64,000 bases of DNA from Lachnospiraceae bacterium. GTDB lineage: Bacteria > Bacillota > Clostridia > Lachnospirales > Lachnospiraceae. A program made the position numbers and the translations under genes. Position 1 is the first letter of the stretch. Every line of letters begins with the position of its first letter. This document shows, in pieces, positions 22,099-31,208 of this stretch. The stretch is taken from contig SVFJ01000005.1 in assembly GCA_015056925.1 (NCBI GenBank), forward strand, positions 1 to 64,000, in the 5' to 3' direction. Under the pieces are notes generated by a model, which did no database searches, was not told the DNA's origin, and saw only the letters and a program-made list of their open reading frames with translations.

Positions 22099-23472
22099 AT
22101 GAAGAAAAAATTTAACCCTGAATTAATACTTAGCGGAAATATGCTACAGGCAATTCTATCCATAGCAATTCCTGTTGTGATTAATTCCTTTTTACAAACC
22201 ATGTATAATCTGACCGATACTTACTGGCTCGGGAAGATTGGTACAGAACAGCTTGCTGCCATCAATCTGGTAAGTCCTGTACAGAATATGATATTAAACT
22301 TTGGCTCCGGCATCACTGTTGCAGGTGCCGTACTGATTTCCCAATACATAGGCGCCAAGGATTATAAGAATGCCAACAGCATGGCAAACCTGATTTTTTC
22401 ATGTGCTATGATTTTTGCTTTTGCCTGTGCAGGTATCTGCTTCTTGTGTACACCTGCTATCGTGTCGTGGCTTGGTGCAGAAGGGACAACCTTTACCTAT
22501 GGTAAGACCTATCTGCAAATCGTCGTACTTGATATGCCGCTTTTATATGCAATAAATATATATAGTGCTACCAATCAGGCACAGGGCGATACGGTTCGTC
22601 CCATGCTTCTGAATTTCTTTGGCATCGTTATCAATATGATATTAGACCCGTTATTTATGGTTGTTCTAGATTTAAATATCGCCGGTGCAGCCCTTGCAAC
22701 ACTGCTTGCCAAAGCACCATCTGCAGCCATTGCATTCTATGCATTAAACCGCAAGGACAAGACCATTCACCTGGATTTAAGGCATCTTCGTTTTGAAAAG
22801 GATAAGCTGCTCTCTATCTTAAGAGTAGGCCTTCCTACCGCAATCGGCGGCAGCACCATGCAGCTTGGTTTCCTTCTTATGAGCAGAAATGTCTACGAAT
22901 ACGGTACACAGGCTATGGCAGCTTACGGTATCGGCAATAAATGTAACGGTGTCATCACTCTTCCGTCTAACGGTATCGGCTCCGCTGTTGCTACTATTGT
23001 CGGTCAAAATGTGGGTGCCAAGCAATACGAACGTGCCGAACAAGGCTATCGTCTTTCTCGGAGAATCTGTGTTATCTTCCTTTTTGTGGGCGGTATGATT
23101 CTCTCAAGAGCCCCTATTTCTACTGCAATTGTCAGTATCTTTTCCGATGACCCTGAGGTTATCACCATGGCAGCAGATTTTCTGAGTATTATGGCATTCT
23201 GCTGTTGGACTAACGGTATATATAACACAACAGTCGGCCTCTTCCAAGGAACAGGACATACCGAAGTCAATATGATTGTAGATGCAACACGACTCTGGGT
23301 ATTCCGTTTCTTAACCCTGTTTATCTGTGAAAGTGTCTTCCATATGGGTGTACGAAGCATATGGTTCTCCGTTGTTATCAGTAATGCCATTTCATCACTG
23401 ATTCTTTGGGGTTTATACAAAACAAATTATTGGAAGAAACCTGCAACCACCAAGAAAAAAGCGTCGCATTAG
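22099..23472 (+). CDS. MATE-family efflux transporter
   Basis: 12-TM protein, MATE signatures (IPVVINSFLQTMYNLTDTYWLGKIG). Confidence 0.9.
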   Translation: MKKKFNPELILSGNMLQAILSIAIPVVINSFLQTMYNLTDTYWLGKIGTEQLAAINLVSPVQNMILNFGSGITVAGAVLISQYIGAKDYKNANSMANLIFSCAMIFAFACAGICFLCTPAIVSWLGAEGTTFTYGKTYLQIVVLDMPLLYAINIYSATNQAQGDTVRPMLLNFFGIVINMILDPLFMVVLDLNIAGAALATLLAKAPSAAIAFYALNRKDKTIHLDLRHLRFEKDKLLSILRVGLPTAIGGSTMQLGFLLMSRNVYEYGTQAMAAYGIGNKCNGVITLPSNGIGSAVATIVGQNVGAKQYERAEQGYRLSRRICVIFLFVGGMILSRAPISTAIVSIFSDDPEVITMAADFLSIMAFCCWTNGIYNTTVGLFQGTGHTEVNMIVDATRLWVFRFLTLFICESVFHMGVRSIWFSVVISNAISSLILWGLYKTNYWKKPATTKKKASH

Positions 23473-23484
23473 CGCGACGCTTTA
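23462..23484. terminator. Bidirectional terminator between convergent genes
   Basis: AAGCGTCGC-loop-GCGACGCTT, overlapping both 3' ends. Confidence 0.7.
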
Positions 23485-25520
23485 AATTTTTCCCATTCAT
23501 ATACAGCTCTTAACAGCTCTCCTACACTCCATGCCTGTGCAAAACAGCCTCTTGAAACGGTCGGTTCCTCACCATCATAGATTTCTGCGATTTGACCGAC
23601 ACAGCCCTCATAGAGCCATTCCTTGATACTCTCTATTGCCATACCAAGCTTTGTCACCTGCGTAGCATTTACCTTATCCGGATACTGAACCATATAGCGG
23701 ATACATGCCCTGTAAAATGCTCCCAGCGGGAATGCCCATGTTGTTCCCTGATGATAAGCTCTATCTCTTTCTTCCATTGGTCCCATATAAATTCCATGGA
23801 ATTCTCTGTCCTTTGGCGATAAAGTTCGCAAGCCAATCGGTGTATACAACTCATTGGTAATCTTTTCAAGCACCTTACGCTCCATTTCTTCATTTGTCAT
23901 AGTAAACGGCATTGATAATGCCCATATCTGATTGCAGCGGACCTGATTCTCATCCCGTTTGCCGGACAGAACATCCTTTAAGCACTGCTCCTCTTCATTC
24001 CAATAATTCATCATAAAAGAGTTCTTCACCTTCGCTGCCAGACCTGAGTACTCGCCCTGTAACAGATACAGCGTCATAGCATCTTCCTGATTCATAAAAC
24101 CGCTGCTTGCCAGTTTCTCAGCCATATACCCCATAACACAAAGCGCATTATACCAATAGGCATTAATTTCAACAGGCTTTCCATGTCTTGGTGTCGGCAG
24201 ATAATCCCCTACCCTTACATCCATCCATGTAAGCTGCTGTAAACCGGAACCACCCTTAATCAGATAATCCTCATCCATACGAATGCCAAAATTTGTTCCC
24301 TTCATATAAGAATCCATTACCTGAACCAAATATTGCCATATTTCATACAAAAACTCTTCATCGTTGGAAAATTCCATATATTCATATACTGCATTGACAA
24401 ACAGTAACGGCGCATCAATGGAATTATACATTGGCTCAATATCACCTTCCGGGAACAGATTCGGCAGCAGACCATCCTTCATATATTTGGCAAAGGTTCG
24501 AAGAATGCTCTTACACTCTTCAAATCGACCCGTTACCATTGTAACACCATTCAATGCAATCATGGTATCTCTACCCCAGTCCTCAAAGAACGGATATCCG
24601 GCTATGATACTCTTTCCCATTGTAGAGTCGCGGTTTACGATATAGGAGTCCGCACTCATGGCAAGCTGTTTTCCTAATTCGCTTGTCGTAAATGCCATAT
24701 CCATAAGCCCTGCACGATATTCCTTTTCCATTTCTAAGAAATCGTCGTACATTCCTTCGTAATACTCATATTCATTGGTGCTGTATAAAAGGTAGCAATC
24801 CTCCGTCTCCTCAGAAAGTTCAAAAACATAATAATGGTTGATATGTGCCCTACCCTTCTCATCACGACCATCTCTTTCATCTTGAGAAAAGTAAAGGTTC
24901 TCTGTGGTATCGCTTTTATCCTTTTGTATCATGGCATTGGTTGCCACACACAGCTTGTCCTCGCCGCACTGAATGATATTGCCTCTCAGTTCAAACTTCT
25001 GTGTTTCTGAGAACGGTGTATTTTTGGCAGTAAAACGCATCCACGGTGTCAGCTTCAAATCCACAGTATGTCCCTTAGCATCCTCGAGCCAATAGCGGAT
25101 TCCTACGATATTTTCACCATGAACCATATACATCGTCTTATGAATGCGCAGTCCTTCTACCTCAAACACCCACTCCGGATAATTCTCAAATACAAATTCC
25201 TTTAAATATCGAAAGCCCTCATAATCAGGTGCATCCTGCATTCTTTGCGAGGTAAGTACATGACGTCTTCCATCAACAAATACCTCCTCTAACAGATTGG
25301 TTACCATATGCCATCTTACATTTGGAGCTTTCTTTGCTGCCATAAAAAGCGCCTGGTCTCCTCGCGCAACAGAACCAATCAAGGTAAGCGATACATAACC
25401 GCCCAATGCATTTGTTAGCAGGAAACAGTTTTTCTCTCCTTCCTCAATATTTTTCCAATTCTCTTGCGTATAAACAAACCTCATATCTGTCCCTTTCCTT
25501 TCTGTCCTATTTATCAGCAC
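23469..25520 (-). CDS. Amylo-alpha-1,6-glucosidase / glycogen debranching-like enzyme
   Basis: IIAGYPFFEDWGRDTMIALNG, HQGTTWAFPLGAFY; true start likely MRFVYTQENW. Confidence 0.88.
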   Translation of the reverse strand: MLINRTERKGTDMRFVYTQENWKNIEEGEKNCFLLTNALGGYVSLTLIGSVARGDQALFMAAKKAPNVRWHMVTNLLEEVFVDGRRHVLTSQRMQDAPDYEGFRYLKEFVFENYPEWVFEVEGLRIHKTMYMVHGENIVGIRYWLEDAKGHTVDLKLTPWMRFTAKNTPFSETQKFELRGNIIQCGEDKLCVATNAMIQKDKSDTTENLYFSQDERDGRDEKGRAHINHYYVFELSEETEDCYLLYSTNEYEYYEGMYDDFLEMEKEYRAGLMDMAFTTSELGKQLAMSADSYIVNRDSTMGKSIIAGYPFFEDWGRDTMIALNGVTMVTGRFEECKSILRTFAKYMKDGLLPNLFPEGDIEPMYNSIDAPLLFVNAVYEYMEFSNDEEFLYEIWQYLVQVMDSYMKGTNFGIRMDEDYLIKGGSGLQQLTWMDVRVGDYLPTPRHGKPVEINAYWYNALCVMGYMAEKLASSGFMNQEDAMTLYLLQGEYSGLAAKVKNSFMMNYWNEEEQCLKDVLSGKRDENQVRCNQIWALSMPFTMTNEEMERKVLEKITNELYTPIGLRTLSPKDREFHGIYMGPMEERDRAYHQGTTWAFPLGAFYRACIRYMVQYPDKVNATQVTKLGMAIESIKEWLYEGCVGQIAEIYDGEEPTVSRGCFAQAWSVGELLRAVYEWEKFKASR

Positions 25521-25565
25521 GAAAAGACACTACTCCGACGGAGTAATGTCTTATTCCATGTTTAC

Positions 25566-27332
25566 TTATTCCTCTGCTGCTTCCTGTGACTGCATTTGAA
25601 GTTTTACAAATCTGTCTGCCTCATTTTTCAGCTCACCGGCAATCTGACTGTTATGCTCCATCTGCTCATTAATCTGGTTAATTTCCTTTACCAAATCATT
25701 GGTATTCATAGCTGCAGTAGTAACACCATTGGTACTTTCCTCTACTGCCAAAGCAATACCATTTACAGAATCTGTAATGCTGCTAACCAGCTGTGAAAGA
25801 TTCTCTGCCATGTCATTAAACTGTCCCACGACCTCATTCACATGGGCTGCATCATTTCTATACTGCTGTCCTGATTCCACAAAGCCATCATAATCAGGTA
25901 AAACAGTTTCATTTACATACTGCACAATCGCATCTGAATTTTCAATCAAATCCTTTACAGCCTTTGTTACCATTCCGGTAATACTTTGAATGTTATTTGC
26001 GGCTTCCTTACTGGAATCAGCCAGCTGTCTGATTTCATCTGCCACAACAGCAAAGCCTTTTCCGGCTTCTCCCGCTCTGGCTGCCTCGATAGAAGCATTT
26101 AATGCAAGCAGATTCGTCTGACCTGAAATACTAAGAATCTCATTGGTAAGACTGTTAACCTTATCAACACTCTTACTGTCTTCCATTGCCTGCTTTAAGG
26201 AAGTTAAAATTCCTTCAATTGTATTACTTGTATTCTGTTTATTTTCTACAGCATTCTGTTCCAGCTCCTGTGCACGCTCTTTCATTTCATTTGCGTAACG
26301 ATATAACTGAGTTGAAGCACTCGCTATCTCTTTTACATGACTATCCACATCATTTACGTTTTCATTTACATTAGTAACCGTTGCAGATACCTCTTCCATA
26401 GATGCAGAGAGTTCTTCCATAACTGCCGAAATATCACAAGAGCTTTCATTTGCAGTCGAAACATTGGCTGAAACCGTAGAAACGATTTCATCTAATTTCT
26501 CGGAATCATCCGTAATTTTACTCATAATTCCCTGCAATGTTTCTATAAAGGTATTAATAGAAATACCCAGCTTTGAAATCTCATCCTTACCAACTACAGT
26601 GATACGTGCAGTCAAATCTCCCTGTCTAGCCTCAATATTCTCAACAATGGTACCGATTTCTTTATTTGCCTTATCCAGAGGTCGTACAATTTCTACAATG
26701 CAAACAAACCATCCAAGAATCATTACTGCAACACCGACTACTGCGAAGGTATTTGTTGTCGCTACCGAAGCATGGTAAACAGTTTCATTATACGCTATCG
26801 CATTTTCCATAGCCGCCGTATTGTTGACAACCATAGCATCCAAATCCGCACGTATTAAGGCACGAGCAGAGGTTAACTGACCATTGGCCACAGATGCTGC
26901 CATATCATCCTGATTCATAGAGCTATACATAATTGCGATATCATACTTTCCAAGGTATTCCGCTAAATGAACCTGAAATGACTCAAATAACTCTGTTTCC
27001 TCTCCGGCATCCAGCCTCAATGCAAAGGCTTCGCAATATGTACTTAATTCTTCTACCAGAGTAAGATACTCCTCTTCCAGATTCCTTTGCTGGTCAGATG
27101 TTGTTGCAATACAATGTGCAAAAATGACACGATGCAAAGACTCAAAGCTCTCTGAAATGGCTCCAAGCTCCTCTATACTCATCGCATAGTTCTGCGAAAT
27201 TTCTTCACTCGCCTTTAACATATTGTCCATTCCACCCATGGTTACAACCATTGCTACAATCAAAATAACTGACAGCACTGTCATTGGCAAAAGTGCTTTG
27301 ATTTTAATCGGAATATTCTTTAAAAAACGCAT
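25566..27332 (-). CDS. Methyl-accepting chemotaxis protein
   Basis: HAMP plus [36 protein letters not shown]. Confidence 0.95.
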   Translation of the reverse strand: MRFLKNIPIKIKALLPMTVLSVILIVAMVVTMGGMDNMLKASEEISQNYAMSIEELGAISESFESLHRVIFAHCIATTSDQQRNLEEEYLTLVEELSTYCEAFALRLDAGEETELFESFQVHLAEYLGKYDIAIMYSSMNQDDMAASVANGQLTSARALIRADLDAMVVNNTAAMENAIAYNETVYHASVATTNTFAVVGVAVMILGWFVCIVEIVRPLDKANKEIGTIVENIEARQGDLTARITVVGKDEISKLGISINTFIETLQGIMSKITDDSEKLDEIVSTVSANVSTANESSCDISAVMEELSASMEEVSATVTNVNENVNDVDSHVKEIASASTQLYRYANEMKERAQELEQNAVENKQNTSNTIEGILTSLKQAMEDSKSVDKVNSLTNEILSISGQTNLLALNASIEAARAGEAGKGFAVVADEIRQLADSSKEAANNIQSITGMVTKAVKDLIENSDAIVQYVNETVLPDYDGFVESGQQYRNDAAHVNEVVGQFNDMAENLSQLVSSITDSVNGIALAVEESTNGVTTAAMNTNDLVKEINQINEQMEHNSQIAGELKNEADRFVKLQMQSQEAAEE

Positions 27333-27510
27333 ATCTCATTCCTCCATTTAATCCGGCGAATACATTTTCGCCGGATTATTTTTTCTAACTGATTAAATTA
27401 TACTGATTTGGAGGAATTTTTTCAACAGTTTCAGTCTATTTCCTTGTTCATAACCAAAATTTACATTTTATGTCACTTTGTTTTCTCATGTGTGCACACA
27501 ATAGAGTGTT

Positions 27511-27562
27511 CAATCAAAAGCGGGATTGAACGAAACTCCTTCAATCAAAAGCGGGATTGAAG
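27511..27562. repeat. Two near-tandem copies of TTCAATCAAAAGCGGGATTGAA, each a hairpin
   Basis: Copies at 27511-27532 and about 27539-27560; the second encodes FNPAFD-stop of cotJC on the minus strand. Confidence 0.8.
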
Positions 27563-28119
27563 GAGTAGAAGTTCTTAGAATCAAGCTCTTCCTGAAGAAT
27601 GCGCAGAGCCTCTCCAAAACGTTGGAAATGTACAATTTCACGTTCACGAAGGAATTTAATTGGTGCTGCAATCTCCGGTTCCTTGATTAATCGTAAAATA
27701 TTATCATAAGTAGTTCTTGCCTTCTGCTCTGCTGCCATATCCTCAAACAAATCTGTAATCGGGTCTCCCTTTGACTGGAACTGGTTTGCATTGAAAGGCA
27801 CACCGCCTGCCGCCTGAGGCCACAAACCAACCGTGTGGTCCACATAGTATTTATCAAAACCCGAACGTTCTATTTCCTCTATCGATAAATCCTTTGTCAG
27901 CTGATGTACTATAGCTCCCACCATCTCCAAATGAGCCAGTTCTTCTGTGCCGATATCCGTTAAAAGTCCTGCAATCTTTGGATTCTTCATGGAATATCTC
28001 TGTGAAAGATAGCGCATACTTGCGGCTAACTCACCGTCAGGACCACCAAATGTCACTAACATATAATTATTAACAAAGTTTCTTCCAGATAGATTTTGTT
28101 CGCTTGCCGACAATACCAT
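27541..28119 (-). pseudogene. cotJC: 3' portion of manganese-catalase-like spore coat gene cotJC, 5' end replaced by prophage sequence
   Basis: FGGPDGELAASMRYLSQRYSM...DIGTEELAHLEMVGAIV...KNFYSFNPAFD; N-terminal ~30 aa absent, upstream residues are frame-shifted endolysin 3' end. Confidence 0.8.
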
Positions 28120-28975
28120 CCGCAGTCAGTCCAAGCAGATGTTGCGCTTCTTTAATCAATGCAACATCTGCATCTGTAAGATATCCGTCAATCTGTGTTG
28201 CATCCGGCAAGCCTTCCTTATCTACTAACTTACCAAAGCGCCACAAATACCACAAGGCCCAGTTTGCATCATTTCCCATTGCTCCCACAGTCACATTACC
28301 TGTCGGTTCTGTGTATGGGTTGTATTCAAACGGAATCTCTTCAAGCATATTCTTGAATGACTCATTCTCAAACCACACATTCAAATCGACATATCCTCTT
28401 ACGCGTGGCAAGACTCCCTTAGAACTGTACTGCCAACCACTAAGTTCAAGATTCTTCGGCAAATTCTTTGTCACTGGAATATTATCCGCAATACTCTTTT
28501 CTGATACACTTGGATATCTTGCCCACCAGAATGGTATATCTGCAAGCTCTGACATATACTTTTTCAAACATGGTGTATAGAAACTTGCACCTGTGTAGAT
28601 AGCAAATCTCATTCCTGCCTGCTCTGCCGTGTGACGATATATGTTGATAATATCCAAGATTCCACTTCCAAGACCACGAATGCTTGCGTCCTCCAAGTCA
28701 AGAATCATCTGACTAATTCCCTGCGGAGCTGCCAACTCTACGAAAGAGGCAGATGCTCTCAATGCTTTTTCTTTTGTGTTCGCATAACAATAATTATACC
28801 CTGCAATTACAGGAATATTCGCATCCTTAAATCCTGTCATATGCTCATGGAATCTCTTGTCTGCTACATTACCTGCATTATTAACCTTAACGATGGCATA
28901 CTCAACACCCGCTCCTCTTAATGCATCATAGTCTTGAATCTCATTCCATCGAGATACATCTATTCCTTTTCTCAT
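28070..28975 (-). CDS. Endolysin: GH25-type lysozyme with peptidoglycan-binding-like C-terminus
   Basis: KGIDVSRWNEI, MILDLEDAS, C-terminal LLGLTADGIVGKRT. Confidence 0.9.
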   Translation of the reverse strand: MRKGIDVSRWNEIQDYDALRGAGVEYAIVKVNNAGNVADKRFHEHMTGFKDANIPVIAGYNYCYANTKEKALRASASFVELAAPQGISQMILDLEDASIRGLGSGILDIINIYRHTAEQAGMRFAIYTGASFYTPCLKKYMSELADIPFWWARYPSVSEKSIADNIPVTKNLPKNLELSGWQYSSKGVLPRVRGYVDLNVWFENESFKNMLEEIPFEYNPYTEPTGNVTVGAMGNDANWALWYLWRFGKLVDKEGLPDATQIDGYLTDADVALIKEAQHLLGLTADGIVGKRTKSIWKKLC

Positions 28976-29460
28976 GCTTTCTGCTCCTCCAGCTCATCCT
29001 CTGTCTCATTGTCCGGAAGCTCATCGGTGTACTTTCCAAGAAATTTTGTAACCATCTTCCATAATTTTTTAACTGGCAAGTCGCATAATGACATATTTTT
29101 TAGTGTGCTCACTACTTCATAACTAAGATATAAGATTCCAAATATCTCAACCAATCCAACCGTCACTAATGTTGTTTGTAAATACTCTCTCGCCTCTTCC
29201 GGCGCAAACTTAATCACAAAGCCAATTAAATTCCATCCTAACATCGAATCAATGATAGCCAAGAATACAAGCGAGGTAATCATTGCTATTTTTCTGATTG
29301 CTCCATCAATACCAACCGAAGAATTAAATTTCCTCTGTTTAATTGCTCTCCATATACCAAAAAAGGTATCCATTACTACAGTCAGTGTGACCATCTGAAA
29401 CACTATGTTGCTTGTCAAAATTGTTGCTAACTCCTTCATTTGTTTATCTCTCCTTTTCAA
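28972..29460 (-). CDS. Phage holin family protein
   Basis: TM helices, FGIWRAIKQRKFNSSVGIDGAIRK; ATGA overlap with endolysin. Confidence 0.85.
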   Translation of the reverse strand: MKRRDKQMKELATILTSNIVFQMVTLTVVMDTFFGIWRAIKQRKFNSSVGIDGAIRKIAMITSLVFLAIIDSMLGWNLIGFVIKFAPEEAREYLQTTLVTVGLVEIFGILYLSYEVVSTLKNMSLCDLPVKKLWKMVTKFLGKYTDELPDNETEDELEEQKA

Positions 29461-29469
29461 TATAAAATA

Positions 29470-29506
29470 AGAAAGAGATGCAGTCCTCTTCTCTGCATCT
29501 CTTTCT
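29470..29506. terminator. Terminator-like hairpin
   Basis: AGAAAGAGATGCAG...CTGCATCTCTTTCT 14-bp perfect stem. Confidence 0.7.
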
Positions 29507-29596
29507 ATTAATGTACCATATTAAAGTGTGTCATTGTATGTCAATATATCATTCAAAAGAGGTCATGAACATTTCTGTCACAACCTCTTTCTTCTC

Positions 29597-30000
29597 CTAA
29601 TAAGTAATTCCACATCTATGCAAATAACTTTCGTAGCCATAGCCTTCATTTGGAATATTCACTATTTTTCCAATTGCATACTGCTCCGAAGATATAGACA
29701 TTGTATCCAAATTAGGATATGGGATGTACATTCTTAATCCATCTACTGCTGCTGTATAAAATCTTTCAATAACGACTCCATTATAACACAATGAAAATTC
29801 TTTTCTTCTTGCAGTAGCATCTGGGTGTCTTATCGCCCATTCTTCATAAAATTTACCAGATTCACTGTAATCAATCTCTGAACCAACAATTGAAATACTT
29901 AAATCGTTTTTAAATACATATGTTGAATTCTCGTCATCATACAACCACTCGTCTGGTGTTGAGTTTGTTATCGTCTGCCAAAAATTATCATAAGTCATTG
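29597..30000 (-). CDS. Hypothetical prophage protein
   Basis: ORF from MTYDNFWQT with good RBS. Confidence 0.6.
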
Positions 30001-30098
30001 CTTCTTCTCCTTTCTTTTGTTTTTTGTTATATTTATTATATAACAATAGGCACGCAAACATCAATCGAACGCATTATGAAAAAAATGTAAAATACATT

Positions 30099-30494
30099 TT
30101 ATCCATTCCACCTTGCTTTGGTTTCTCTCACATCAATATGCGTGAAATTTTCATATATTCCAATGCCTCCCTTATTCGGCATTAAAGTATTGGCAAATGC
30201 TGCCACTTCGTTAGGTTTCACACCAGTGACTTTGATATCCGCTGCTGTTCCATACTGATGCTGTGAATATATTGTACCTTTAACCTTCTTATTGTACGGC
30301 GGTGTTCTATAAGCACTGTTAATCTTTACCGTTTTACCAAAATGGTCTCTGATACTCTGCAACACCTGTACCAGTTCTGGTGAAACAAATACTACATCAG
30401 ACTTATCCTTGCAAGCAAATTCTCTTACCAGAAAATTCGCAGAAAGCTTTTGTTTTCCCTGTTTTGATTTAGAATATACTTCTACTGTCATCTT
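30099..30494 (-). CDS. Peptidase M15-like D-Ala-D-Ala carboxypeptidase (second lytic enzyme)
   Basis: VKINSAYRTPPYNKKVKGTIYSQHQYGTAADIKV. Confidence 0.85.
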   Translation of the reverse strand, partial: KMTVEVYSKSKQGKQKLSANFLVREFACKDKSDVVFVSPELVQVLQSIRDHFGKTVKINSAYRTPPYNKKVKGTIYSQHQYGTAADIKVTGVKPNEVAAFANTLMPNKGGIGIYENFTHIDVRETKARWNG

Positions 30495-30550
30495 AAGTCC
30501 TCCTGTTATACTATTTATATTGCAAAATAATATAAAGTTTCTCATAAATA

Positions 30551-30578
30551 TTGTAATTATTAAAAATTATGATATAAT
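30551..30578 (+). promoter_or_regulatory. Putative sigma70-type promoter for plus-strand RNA
   Basis: TTGTAA-N16-TATAAT. Confidence 0.6.
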
Positions 30579-30642
30579 CAACTCGTATTTTGAAACTTGA
30601 CAACCAAATAGTGTTTCTTCAACTGAAGAGAAAGGGGCAACC

Positions 30643-30807
30643 ATGAAAAGATTTATTCGTAGGATTACACTACTCTTGGCCACAAAAAAGCATGATGCGT
30701 ATGAATTTCTAACGCAAAATGGATTCTTCGAAGAATTAGTTCGAGGAACTGTTAGGTTGATTTTCCTTATCATCATCTTCTACTGCTTTGACCAAGTAGT
30801 ATGGTAA
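30643..30807 (+). CDS. Possible 54-aa small membrane protein inside the ncRNA transcript
   Basis: MKRFIRRITLLLATKKHDAYEFLTQNGFFEELVRGTVRLIFLIIIFYCFDQVVW; AAAGGGG upstream of ATG; may instead be structured RNA. Confidence 0.4.
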   Translation: MKRFIRRITLLLATKKHDAYEFLTQNGFFEELVRGTVRLIFLIIIFYCFDQVVW

Positions 30808-31116
30808 TTAAAAGTCTTGGCCTAGTATACAACGGTCATATGTTGCATAATTAGCTAGGCTAAGACGCCACCACTAATTTACATGGACAACTTTTGTATG
30901 CGTACTTAACACCTGCAAGTCGTATTAACATTAGATGAAATGATTCTAACATTAATAACGGACGGATGAGTAACCCGTGAATAACCTACCTTATACCGAG
31001 TAATCGTCATTTGACTTTACTGGTTGTAAGTACTTGCTAAATGTTGGTTAAGTCCCATAACTAATGCTAGTAGCCTCGTATAAAAAGCAAGTTGCTAAAC
31101 ACTATTTGGTTTTATT

Positions 31117-31150
31117 AAGAAGGATAGCTTTTAGTTATCCTTCTTATATT
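31117..31150 (+). terminator. Rho-independent terminator of the 16S-like RNA
   Basis: AAGAAGGATA-N9-TATCCTTCTT then ATATTTT. Confidence 0.8.
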
Positions 31151-31208
31151 TTGCTACTCAGACTTCATTCTTTTCTATTTATTCTTAAATATGAATTTAG
31201 TTGAGTAA

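Larger units (their letters stand above)
30585..31150 (+). ncRNA. Structured RNA with collinear 16S rRNA-like segments
   Basis: 15-bp closing stem (30602-30616 / 31097-31111), terminator at 31117-31145, 16S-like blocks at 30900-30922, 30953-30999, 31022-31035, 31039-31056. Confidence 0.8.

Noticed and set aside
27511-27560. CRISPR repeats
   Set aside because: Only two copies with one short spacer; one is the cotJC coding 3' end.
30567-30776. 69-aa minus-strand ORF
   Set aside because: Overlaps the promoter and 5' part of the plus-strand RNA, no recognisable RBS or family.
30900-31056. A genuine or partial chromosomal 16S rRNA gene
   Set aside because: Only short collinear blocks are present; the 350, 530, 790 and 915 universal motifs are missing, and the locus has its own promoter, closing stem and terminator inside a prophage.
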